Shown here: one piece after another, positions 1 to 6,308 of the stretch
Layout: every line of letters begins with the position of its first letter
How positions within the stretch are numbered: the first letter of the stretch is position 1
NCBI GenBank assembly: GCA_020442545.1
Contig: JAGRJX010000043.1
Span: 1 to 14,977, forward strand
From: Lysobacterales bacterium
GTDB taxonomy: Bacteria; Pseudomonadota; Gammaproteobacteria; Xanthomonadales; Xanthomonadaceae
Length of the DNA: 14,977 nucleotides
Reading direction: 5' to 3'
Made by a program: the position numbers and the translations under genes
The notes under the pieces: model-generated
Seen by the model: only the letters and a program-made list of their open reading frames with translations
Database searches by the model: none
Told to the model about the DNA's origin: nothing

Positions 1-2038
1 AGCCGACGTCGCCGCAGACCACGCGGTCCATCGGGCGCTCGCGGGCGAGGTCGTCGATCACGGCTTCGATGGCCTGCTGCTGGTCGGGCGTTTCCTCGAA
101 CGGAAAGCCGGCGGCGAACTGTTCGTACATCGTGCGATCGGTCTGCAGTGCGCGGCCCTTGCGTGCTTCGCGTCGTGCCTGGATTTCCAGCAGCTCGGCG
201 GCGACGTCGCGCACCTTCTGCGCGGCGCGCTTCTTCGCTTTCTCCCACTGCTCGCCGCCCAGGGAATGCAGCGGAGCGGCATCCGGCGAGGCGCCGGAAT
301 AGCGCGACACCAGATGCAGCTGCGCCACCGGGACGTAGAGCTTGTCGCCCTTGGCGTATTCGATTTCGAGGAACTCGGCCGGCGTGTCGCCGACATTCAG
401 CGTTACCAGTCCGCGATAGCGGCCAACGCCGTGGTCCTCATGGACGATGGGCGAGCCTTCGGCGATCTCGCTCAGGTCGCGGATGATGCTGTCCGGATCG
501 CGGTCGCTGCGTCGACGGCGACGCGGCTGGCCGGCGCGATCCGGATACAGCTGTCGCTCGGTGAGTACGCAGATCGGCGGTTCGGATATCGCGAAGCCGT
601 TGTCGAAGGCGGCGACGGTGGCGAAAGCGGGTAAAGCCCCTCTCCCGCCGGGAGACCGAGCGTCGGCTACCGCCGACGTGAGATTGGGGTGAGGGCCCGG
701 GATTGCATCGAGCTCGCCAGATACGGGAACCCTCACCCCCAACCCCTCTCCCGCAGGGAGAGGGGAGCAAAACTCTTCCCAGTTGGCGACGACGCCGGGT
801 TTGATTCCACCGGCGCCCAGCGCTTCCAGCAGGGCTTCACGGCGGCCGGCCGAGTCAGCGGCGATCAGCACACGACCCGGATAGCTGGCGAGGAAGGATT
901 TCAGCGCCGCCGCCGGTTCGGCGTCGCGGACGTTCAATGGCAATTCCGGTGCGTGCTGCACGCCGAGATCGTCAGCGTCGCTGAAGCGGGCGTGTGCCTT
1001 CGCCACGGTTTCGATCAGCGGCGTCGCGTTGAACTGATGGCGCAGGTGCTCGCTGGGTAGCAGGATTTCCGCCGGCGGCAGGATCGGGCGTTCGATGTCG
1101 TGACGGCGCTGCTCATAGCGTTCGCCGGTCTGCATCCAGAAAGCTTCGGCAGACTCCAGAACGCCGGCATCCAGCGCCAGCAGGGCGTTCTTTGGCAGGT
1201 AGTCGAATAGCGTCGCGGTGTCGTCGAAGAACAGCGGCAGGTAGTACTCGATGCCTGCCGGTGCGCCGCCGCCTTTCAGGTCCTGGTAGACCGGACAGCG
1301 ACGTGGGTCAATCGGGAAGCGCTCGCGCAGGATCTCGCGCACGCGCTTGCTGGCCGCCTCGTCCATCGGGAACTCGCGGCCGGGTAGCAGTTCGATGGCG
1401 TCGAGCTTGCCGCTGGAACGCTGGGTTTCCGGGTCGAACGGGCGGATGGCGTCGATCTCGTCGTCCAGCAGTTCGATGCGGTAGGGCTCCGACGCACCCA
1501 TGGCGTAGATGTCGAGCAGGCTGCCGCGCACCGCGAAGTCGCCGGGGTCGAGCACCTGTGGGACGTTGCGGTAGCCGGCGGTTTCCAGACGGCGCTTTTC
1601 GTCCTCGAGGTTCAGACGCTGGCCGAGCTTCAGCATCAGCGTGCCGCCGGCGATGTAACCCGTTGGGGGTAGGCGCTGCATCAGGGTCTGCACCGGTAGC
1701 ACGAAGATGCCGCGACGCAGGCTGGGCAGCCGGTACAGCGCGGCGATGCGCTGGCTGACGATGTCCGGGTGCGGGCTGAACAGGTCGTAGGGCAGGGTTT
1801 CCCAGTCCGGGAAATGCATTACCGGCAGATCACCGCCGAAGGCGTGCAGGTCCTGCTCCAGCACCTGCGCCGTGTGCGTGTCGTGGGTGATCGCCAGCAG
1901 CAGGCCGTCGTGCTGCTGTGCCGCCGAGCGCAGCGCCAGCGCCCAGGCGCTGCGGCTGTCCGGCTGACGCCACCAGGCGCGTTGCTGGCCGGTTTTCGGC
2001 AACGGCACGGTGAGCATCGGTGGTTTCGTGACGGTCAT
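1..2038 (-). CDS. mfd: Transcription-repair coupling factor Mfd, N-terminal 679 codons (runs off left edge)
   Basis: Mfd is an ATP-dependent DNA translocase that removes stalled RNA polymerase from damaged DNA and recruits UvrA. I read the frame by hand from the ATG at 2038 to the window edge and met no stop. The first ~370 residues match the UvrB-like module, with the hallmark PDWETLPYD followed by FSPHPDIVSQR, then GDFAVRGSLLDIY. The RNA-polymerase-interacting (CarD-like) domain begins near residue 528 with HEDHGVGRY (H533) and ends with a LYVPVAQLHLVSRYSG segment. The helicase part starts at the edge (DQQQAIEAV, then VVCGDVG); the ATPase motifs are outside the window. The RID lies roughly 45-50 residues later than I recall for E. 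coli Mfd, which fits the repeat-derived insert at residues ~423-469. No clear Shine-Dalgarno precedes the ATG; M8 is an alternative start. Family identity is certain; function with the insert is inferred. Confidence 0.95.
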   Translation of the reverse strand, partial: MTVTKPPMLTVPLPKTGQQRAWWRQPDSRSAWALALRSAAQQHDGLLLAITHDTHTAQVLEQDLHAFGGDLPVMHFPDWETLPYDLFSPHPDIVSQRIAALYRLPSLRRGIFVLPVQTLMQRLPPTGYIAGGTLMLKLGQRLNLEDEKRRLETAGYRNVPQVLDPGDFAVRGSLLDIYAMGASEPYRIELLDDEIDAIRPFDPETQRSSGKLDAIELLPGREFPMDEAASKRVREILRERFPIDPRRCPVYQDLKGGGAPAGIEYYLPLFFDDTATLFDYLPKNALLALDAGVLESAEAFWMQTGERYEQRRHDIERPILPPAEILLPSEHLRHQFNATPLIETVAKAHARFSDADDLGVQHAPELPLNVRDAEPAAALKSFLASYPGRVLIAADSAGRREALLEALGAGGIKPGVVANWEEFCSPLPAGEGLGVRVPVSGELDAIPGPHPNLTSAVADARSPGGRGALPAFATVAAFDNGFAISEPPICVLTERQLYPDRAGQPRRRRRSDRDPDSIIRDLSEIAEGSPIVHEDHGVGRYRGLVTLNVGDTPAEFLEIEYAKGDKLYVPVAQLHLVSRYSGASPDAAPLHSLGGEQWEKAKKRAAQKVRDVAAELLEIQARREARKGRALQTDRTMYEQFAAGFPFEETPDQQQAIEAVIDDLARERPMDRVVCGDVG
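635..769. repeat. Palindromic REP/BIME-like element inserted in frame within mfd
   Basis: Two related units face each other. The right unit reads ccctcaccccc-aacccctctcccgc on the plus strand and contains a perfect 10-bp hairpin, cccctctccc (743-752), loop gca, gggagagggg (756-765). The left unit is inverted relative to it: ggggtgaggg (686-695) pairs with ccctcacccc (730-739), and cccctctccc-gcc-gggaga lies at 637-655. The left unit carries an extra 7-bp hairpin, cgtcggc (661-667), tacc, gccgacg (672-678). The two outer ends are near-inverted copies, so the whole block is one long imperfect palindrome of about 135 bp. Sequences of this type, with CCCTCACCCC followed by CCCCTCTCCCGC, are familiar intergenic repeats in Xanthomonadales genomes (recalled, not searched). 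Here every codon is open in the mfd frame. Exact ends are uncertain by several bases. Confidence 0.85.
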
Positions 2039-2103
2039 GCGGGAGCAGCGATCGCGGAATCCGGGCCGCGCAGTTTAGCGGATCGACGCTTGTTGCTCTG
2101 CGA

Positions 2104-2122
2104 TACGGCGAGCCCTGCCGTA
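2104..2122. repeat. Short inverted repeat between the GNAT gene and mfd
   Basis: The arms are tacggc (2104-2109) and gccgta (2117-2122) with a 7-base loop. It sits in the 101-base gap between the end of the acetyltransferase gene and the start of mfd, both on the minus strand. No T-run follows in either direction, so it is not a convincing intrinsic terminator. I saw nothing else certain in this gap. Confidence 0.25.
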
Positions 2123-2139
2123 CCGGGATCGCGATGGCT

Positions 2140-2679
2140 TCAGTGCGTCAGCGAGAGGTCAATTCGGACCACGCCGCGATCATCTGTCTGGCGGCGTCGA
2201 CGGAAGCCCAGGCTGGCCGCCAACTGCAGCATCGCGCTGTTTTCATCCAGCACGTCGCCGTAGATGGCGTCCACGCGCTTGCGACGGGCCCAGCCGATCA
2301 GTCGCTGCATCATCAGCCTGCCAAGTCCGTTGCCGGCGAGCTGGCGCGCCACGAGAATGGCGAATTCGGCGCGCTTGTCGTCAGCAATGGCGCAGCGTGC
2401 AACCGCACCGATCAATGCCTCGCCCGGCGGCAAGGGTTCGGCGGCGACCAGCGCGAACTGGCGTTGGCGGTCGATGGCGCACAGGCTTGCCGCCATCGCC
2501 GCGCTCAATTCCTTCAGCGGATGCAGAAAGCGCATGCGGATCTCTTCGGGGTGCAGCAGTGAAAAGCCGTGACGCAGCGGCTCGGCGTCGGCCGGCTGGA
2601 TCGGGCGCAGCCACAGTTTGCGGCCGTCATCCAGCTGCAGGGATTCTTCCCAGGCAGGCTTGAGCTTTCGTCGTTGCAT
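2140..2679 (-). CDS. GNAT-family N-acetyltransferase (resembles the C-terminal domain of Pat-type protein acetyltransferases)
   Basis: This 179-residue protein is a single GNAT domain, a fold that transfers acetyl groups from acetyl-CoA to amines. The start LRPIQPADAEPL (residues 24-35) and the LHPEEIRMRFLHPLKELS stretch (42-59) are typical of the acetyltransferase domain at the end of Pat/YfiQ-like proteins. The acetyl-CoA-binding motif A is visible as RQLAGNGLG (112-120), followed by the helix RLMMQRLIGWARR and the terminal DENSAMLQLAASLGFRRR motif B segment. No CoA-ligase-like domain or cyclic-nucleotide domain is attached. The start at M1 (ATG, 2679) was chosen because the 31 upstream in-frame residues look non-conserved and run towards the divergent transporter; no strong ribosome site supports either choice. 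The substrate cannot be told from sequence. Confidence 0.85.
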   Translation of the reverse strand: MQRRKLKPAWEESLQLDDGRKLWLRPIQPADAEPLRHGFSLLHPEEIRMRFLHPLKELSAAMAASLCAIDRQRQFALVAAEPLPPGEALIGAVARCAIADDKRAEFAILVARQLAGNGLGRLMMQRLIGWARRKRVDAIYGDVLDENSAMLQLAASLGFRRRRQTDDRGVVRIDLSLTH

Positions 2680-2801
2680 GCAGGCAATCCGGGGTTGCGC
2701 GGAAATCCTCCCACGTTGTGCCAGGCAGTTTGCTCCAAACGAGCACGCAAGGTCTGCCGGCAATCGATACACTGCGTCCTCCGATAGAACGGGACAACGC
2801 C

Positions 2802-3710
2802 ATGGCCGGTGGAGCCGACTCCGTCAAGACCATTTTCTACGCGCTGGGCGCGAACTTCGCGATCTTCGTTGCCAAGAGCGTCGCCGCCGTGATGACCGGT
2901 TCCGGCGCGATGCTGGCCGAAGCCGTGCATTCGCTGGCCGACTGCGGCAACCAGGTCCTGCTGCTGCTTGGCGTGAAACGCTCGAAGTTGCCGCCCACGC
3001 CGGAATATCCGCTGGGGCGCGGCAAGGAGGTTTATTTCTGGTCGTTCCTGGTGGCGGTGCTGCTGTTTACCGTGGGCGGAGCCTATTCGCTGTACGAGGG
3101 CATGCACAAGCTGTCGCACCCCGAAGCCCTGCGTTCGCCCTGGATCGCCGTGAGCGTGCTGGTGTTCGGCTTGATCGCGGAGGGCGTGTCGATGCGTACC
3201 TGCATCAAGGAGGTGAACAAGGTGCGCGGTGGCCGTTCGTACTGGCAGTGGTTCCGCGAAAGCCGAAAGGCCGAACTGGTGGTGATCTTCGGCGAGGATC
3301 TGGCCGCGCTGCTGGGTCTTGCCTTTGCGCTGGTCGCGGTAGTAGCGACGATGGTCACCGGCAATCCGATTTTTGACGCGATCGGCACGCTGGGCATCGG
3401 CGTGCTGCTGATCGTGATCGCCGTGTTCGTCGCCATCGAGGTCAAGGCGCTGCTGATCGGCCAGAGTATCGACGCCGACGAGCGCGTGCAGATCCGCGAG
3501 CTGATTGCCGCACAGCCGGAGATTGCCGAAGTGTTCAACGTGATCACCCTGCAGCTGGGCGAAGACGAACTGCTGGCGGTGAAGGCGCGCGTGCACGAAT
3601 GCCACTCGACACAGGCAACGGTGGAAGCGATCAACCGCGTGGAAAAAGTGGTGCGGGCGGCGTTCCCGTCGGTGCGCTGGTGTTTCTTCGAGCCGGACGA
3701 CCACAACTGA
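2802..3710 (+). CDS. Cation diffusion facilitator transporter, SLC30A9/ZnT9-like branch
   Basis: This 302-residue membrane protein belongs to the CDF family, which exports divalent metals (typically Zn2+) in exchange for protons. The first two helices (residues ~10-60) carry the metal-site motif H43-x3-D47 within EAVHSLADCGNQ, followed by LLGVKRS and the PEYPLGRGKEVYFWS loop seen in CDF proteins. Further helices are at about 78-97, 112-130, 165-188 and 196-220. The stretch GLIAEGVSMRTCIKEVN and the VVIFGEDLAALLGL helix resemble the ZnT9-like branch rather than FieF/ZitB, in that the usual HxxxD of helix 5 is replaced by E-D-L-A-A. The C-terminal ~85 residues form a cytoplasmic domain. I chose the ATG at 2802 over the upstream ATG at 2718 because family similarity begins there. 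The metal specificity is unknown. It is divergent from the acetyltransferase gene. Confidence 0.87.
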   Translation: MAGGADSVKTIFYALGANFAIFVAKSVAAVMTGSGAMLAEAVHSLADCGNQVLLLLGVKRSKLPPTPEYPLGRGKEVYFWSFLVAVLLFTVGGAYSLYEGMHKLSHPEALRSPWIAVSVLVFGLIAEGVSMRTCIKEVNKVRGGRSYWQWFRESRKAELVVIFGEDLAALLGLAFALVAVVATMVTGNPIFDAIGTLGIGVLLIVIAVFVAIEVKALLIGQSIDADERVQIRELIAAQPEIAEVFNVITLQLGEDELLAVKARVHECHSTQATVEAINRVEKVVRAAFPSVRWCFFEPDDHN

Positions 3711-3722
3711 CCGCCGTGGCGG
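3711..3722 (+). terminator. Possible weak hairpin after the transporter gene
   Basis: ccgcc-gt-ggcgg follows directly after the stop codon at 3710 and is followed by cttaactt. The loop is too short for the full stem and the T-tract is poor, so this is at best a weak terminator. Confidence 0.25.
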
Positions 3723-3772
3723 CTTAACTTGCCGTTCATGCAAGCCGTGCCCGCTGCCGCGAAGATAACCGG

Positions 3773-5431
3773 ATGATCCGATCCCGAGATTCAACCGCAA
3801 TACGCAAACCCCGCCGCCCGGTGCGCATGGCCGCTGCCGTGGCGCTTGCGCTCGCATCGACAGGCGTCGTGGCCACCGGTGACGGTGAATACGGCCTGCC
3901 GGACATCGGATCATCCGCGGCAGCGGCGCTGTCGCCATCCGAACAGGCGGAATATGGCGCGGAAACCCTGCGCGAGCTCCGGCACTACGGCCTGGTGCTT
4001 GAAGACCCGCTGCTGGAAGACTGGATCAGTGGACTCGGATATCGGGTGGTGGCGGCTGGTGAGCGACCGGAGCAGCCGTTCACGTTCTTCCTGCTCAATT
4101 TCCGTGAGGTCAATGCCTGGGCCACGCTGGGCGGCTATATCGCCATGAATGCCGGACTGGTGCTCGAAGCGGATTCCGAAGACGAGGTTGCCGCCGTGCT
4201 CTCCCACGAAGTAGCGCATGTTACCCAGCAGCATATCCTCCGATCTGTCGAGAAGGCCAAGCAGGAAGCGCTGCCGATTGCGCTGGGCATGCTGGGAGCC
4301 GTGCTTGCCGCCCAGAGCGGAGGTGGCCATGGCGATGCTACCCAGGCGGCTCTTGTGTCCGGGCTGGCCCTGATTCAGCAGCGGCGGATCAACTACACGC
4401 GCACCAGCGAACAGGAAGCTGATCGGGTCGGCATCCGCACACTGGCGCGTGCCGGCTTCGATCCCATGGCGATGGCGGATTTCTTTCAGGCCATGCAGCG
4501 CCTGACCCGTGGCGAGGGTGCCAACGTCCCGGAGTACCTGCGGACCCATCCCCTGACCACGTCACGGATCAGTGAGGCCAAGGATCGTGCGCGAAGCATC
4601 CGTGCCGAAGGGGTGGCCGGCAACGCGCGCATCGTGCCGGACGGTCTGGAAAATCCACTGCTGCCGCAGCGCTGGAAAGTGCCGGTGGATGCGGCGCCTG
4701 CAGCAGGCGCCGATCGGGATCGTCGTTTGCCGTTTCTGATGGCGCGGGAGCGCCTGCGGGTGCTAAGCGCCGGCAGCCCGGCGCTGGCGCTGGGTTTCTA
4801 TCCCGAGGTGAACAGCCGCGATCCGGTACTGGCTGTCGCGCAATCCTATGGTCGGGCTTTGGCCCAAACCCGTGCCGGCAAGGCGGCAGCAGCCATTGCC
4901 GTGCTCACCCGCTTGGCGGAATCGTTGCCGGATGATGACTGGATCCAGCTGGCACTGGCGGACGCCGAACATCGGGATGGAAAGGTAGCGCTGGCCGAGG
5001 CGCGTTATGAACGGCTGCTGCGCAATCGTCCACAGAACCGGGCGGTGATTCTTGCCTACGCGCAGGCGCTGAACGAACGTGGCGGCCGAGAAGCCGGCGA
5101 GCGCGCGGTGGCGGCCCTGCGACCGCTGCTTGATCGCGGTGGCGACGACCTGACCCTGCAGCGCAGTTTCGCCCGGGCGTCCGAACTGGCTGGAGACAGC
5201 ATTCGTGCCGGTGAAGCACATGCCGAGGCAGCGTATCTGTCGGGCCGGCCTCAGGATGCGCTGAATCAGCTGGAACGGATCAAGGAGCAGCCACTGGACT
5301 ACTACCAGCGGGCCCGGATCGATGCGCGCATTGCGGCGATGACGCCAACTGTGCTGGAGCGTGAGCGTCGTGGACTCAAACCGGGCCAGGAGGATCGGCC
5401 CCGGGTTTCCTTCGGAATCGGTGCGCAGTAA
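3773..5431 (+). CDS. bepA: Periplasmic M48 metalloprotease with C-terminal TPR-like region (BepA/YfgC-like)
   Basis: BepA-type proteases act in the periplasm as chaperone/protease for outer-membrane protein assembly (LptD, BAM). The protein has 552 residues. A basic start (RKPRRPVR) and the hydrophobic stretch 19-34 (MAAAVALALASTGVVA) make a signal peptide. The zinc motif HEVAH is at 145-149, and the third ligand is probably E215 in EQEAD. RTHPLTTSRISE places H259 where E. coli BepA has its regulatory histidine. The NAWATLGGYIAMNAGLV strand upstream of HExxH is typical. Residues ~350-530 are Ala/Leu/Arg-rich helical repeats in keeping with TPRs. It is about 65 residues longer than E. coli BepA. 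ATG at 3773 keeps the basic n-region; M19 is an alternative start. The gene precedes phoB by 169 bases but has no known role in phosphate sensing. Confidence 0.88.
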   Translation: MIRSRDSTAIRKPRRPVRMAAAVALALASTGVVATGDGEYGLPDIGSSAAAALSPSEQAEYGAETLRELRHYGLVLEDPLLEDWISGLGYRVVAAGERPEQPFTFFLLNFREVNAWATLGGYIAMNAGLVLEADSEDEVAAVLSHEVAHVTQQHILRSVEKAKQEALPIALGMLGAVLAAQSGGGHGDATQAALVSGLALIQQRRINYTRTSEQEADRVGIRTLARAGFDPMAMADFFQAMQRLTRGEGANVPEYLRTHPLTTSRISEAKDRARSIRAEGVAGNARIVPDGLENPLLPQRWKVPVDAAPAAGADRDRRLPFLMARERLRVLSAGSPALALGFYPEVNSRDPVLAVAQSYGRALAQTRAGKAAAAIAVLTRLAESLPDDDWIQLALADAEHRDGKVALAEARYERLLRNRPQNRAVILAYAQALNERGGREAGERAVAALRPLLDRGGDDLTLQRSFARASELAGDSIRAGEAHAEAAYLSGRPQDALNQLERIKEQPLDYYQRARIDARIAAMTPTVLERERRGLKPGQEDRPRVSFGIGAQ

Positions 5432-5472
5432 GTCACCGGGTGGGGACGAGGCACCCCGCAAACACGGCGGCA

Positions 5473-5491
5473 ACGACCGCCAATCGGTCGT
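5473..5491. repeat. Inverted repeat in the bepA-phoB gap
   Basis: acgaccg (5473-5479), loop ccaat, cggtcgt (5485-5491) is a perfect 7-bp stem about 40 bases after the protease stop codon. No T-run follows, so termination is only a possibility; it could also be a protein-binding palindrome. Confidence 0.3.
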
Positions 5492-5551
5492 CGCCGGTTC
5501 GCGCGTCGTCGCGGCAATCGGTGCCGTCCAGGCTGCCGAGGCGTAACCCGT

Positions 5552-5569
5552 CTGTCACAATTTTGTCGT
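5552..5569 (+). promoter_or_regulatory. Candidate Pho box upstream of phoB
   Basis: CTGTCAC (5552-5558), a 4-base A/T spacer AATT, and TTGTCGT (5563-5569) form the 7-4-7 direct-repeat layout of a PhoB site (consensus half-site CTGTCAT). The first half matches 6 of 7 and the second 5 of 7. The site lies 31 bases before the phoB ATG at 5601, in an A/T-richer patch of an otherwise GC-rich gap. No convincing -10 could be fixed downstream. Autoregulation of phoBR by PhoB is established in E. coli; here it is inferred. Confidence 0.5.
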
Positions 5570-5600
5570 TAACTTCGCAAAACTCCTGTTGACTGCGGAA

Positions 5601-6296
5601 ATGGACGTGCAGAAACGCATCCTGATAGTCGATGACGAACCCGCCATCCGCGACATGGTGGCTTTCGCGCTGCGGCGCGCCGACTACGAGGTGGCGCATG
5701 CGGCGGATGCGCGGGAAGCCCAGGCTGCCATCGTCGAACGTGTGCCGGACCTGATCCTGCTTGACTGGATGTTGCCCGGCGTTTCCGGCCTTGAACTGGC
5801 TCGCCGGCTGCGTCGTGACGAGCTCGGTCGTGAGGTACCCATCATCATGCTCACCGCGCGCGGCGAGGAGAATGACCGGGTCAGCGGACTCGATGCCGGG
5901 GTTGACGACTATGTGGTCAAGCCATTCTCCGCACGCGAACTTCTGGCACGCATCAAGGCTGTATTGCGCCGATCACGCAATGACGACGATGACGGAACCA
6001 TCGTGCTCGGCGTACTTCGCATCGATGGCGCGGCGCACCGCGTGTTCGCCGCCGAGCAGCCGCTGAGCATTGGCCCGACCGAGTATCGCCTGCTGCATTT
6101 CTTCATGAGCCATCCCGAGCGTGTCTATTCGCGCGCGCAACTGCTGGATCAGGTCTGGGGTGGCAACGTGTATGTCGAGGAACGCACGGTGGACGTTCAC
6201 ATCCGGCGTCTGCGACAGGCGCTCGAACCATCCGGCGCCGATGTCATGGTGCAGACCGTGCGCGGTGCCGGCTATCGCTTCTCCGTGCAGGTCTGA
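5601..6296 (+). CDS. phoB: Phosphate regulon response regulator PhoB
   Basis: PhoB is the OmpR-family transcription factor that turns on phosphate-starvation genes when phosphorylated by PhoR. The 231-residue protein has an N-terminal receiver domain with acidic pair D11/D12, phospho-acceptor D55 in LILLDWMLPG, switch residue T85 and K107 in VVKPFS. A winged-helix DNA-binding domain occupies about 135-231, with the GPTEYRLLHFFMSHP start, the recognition segment VEERTVDVHIRRLRQAL and the final VRGAGYRFS wing. The pairing with phoR 12 bases downstream and with ppk1-ppx identifies it as PhoB rather than another OmpR paralogue. ATG at 5601 is preferred over an in-frame TTG at 5589. A Pho-box-like site lies upstream. 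Confidence 0.95.
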   Translation: MDVQKRILIVDDEPAIRDMVAFALRRADYEVAHAADAREAQAAIVERVPDLILLDWMLPGVSGLELARRLRRDELGREVPIIMLTARGEENDRVSGLDAGVDDYVVKPFSARELLARIKAVLRRSRNDDDDGTIVLGVLRIDGAAHRVFAAEQPLSIGPTEYRLLHFFMSHPERVYSRAQLLDQVWGGNVYVEERTVDVHIRRLRQALEPSGADVMVQTVRGAGYRFSVQV

Positions 6297-6308
6297 AGGG
6301 CAGGGGTC

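Noticed and set aside
438..770. 110-residue minus-strand frame starting inside the palindromic repeat
   Set aside because: It is in a different frame from mfd, begins with repeat-derived sequence and overlaps the conserved Mfd reading frame, so it is not a separate gene.
1..2038. Possibility that mfd is a pseudogene because of the repeat
   Set aside because: I followed the codons across 2038 to 1, including each codon of the repeat, and found no stop or frameshift; homology continues on both sides in the same frame.
2514..3938. 474-residue open frame on the minus strand opposite the CDF transporter
   Set aside because: Its translation is His/Gln/Arg/Asp-rich low-complexity sequence typical of the antisense frame of a GC-rich gene, it fully overlaps a well-supported transporter, and no family motif is visible.
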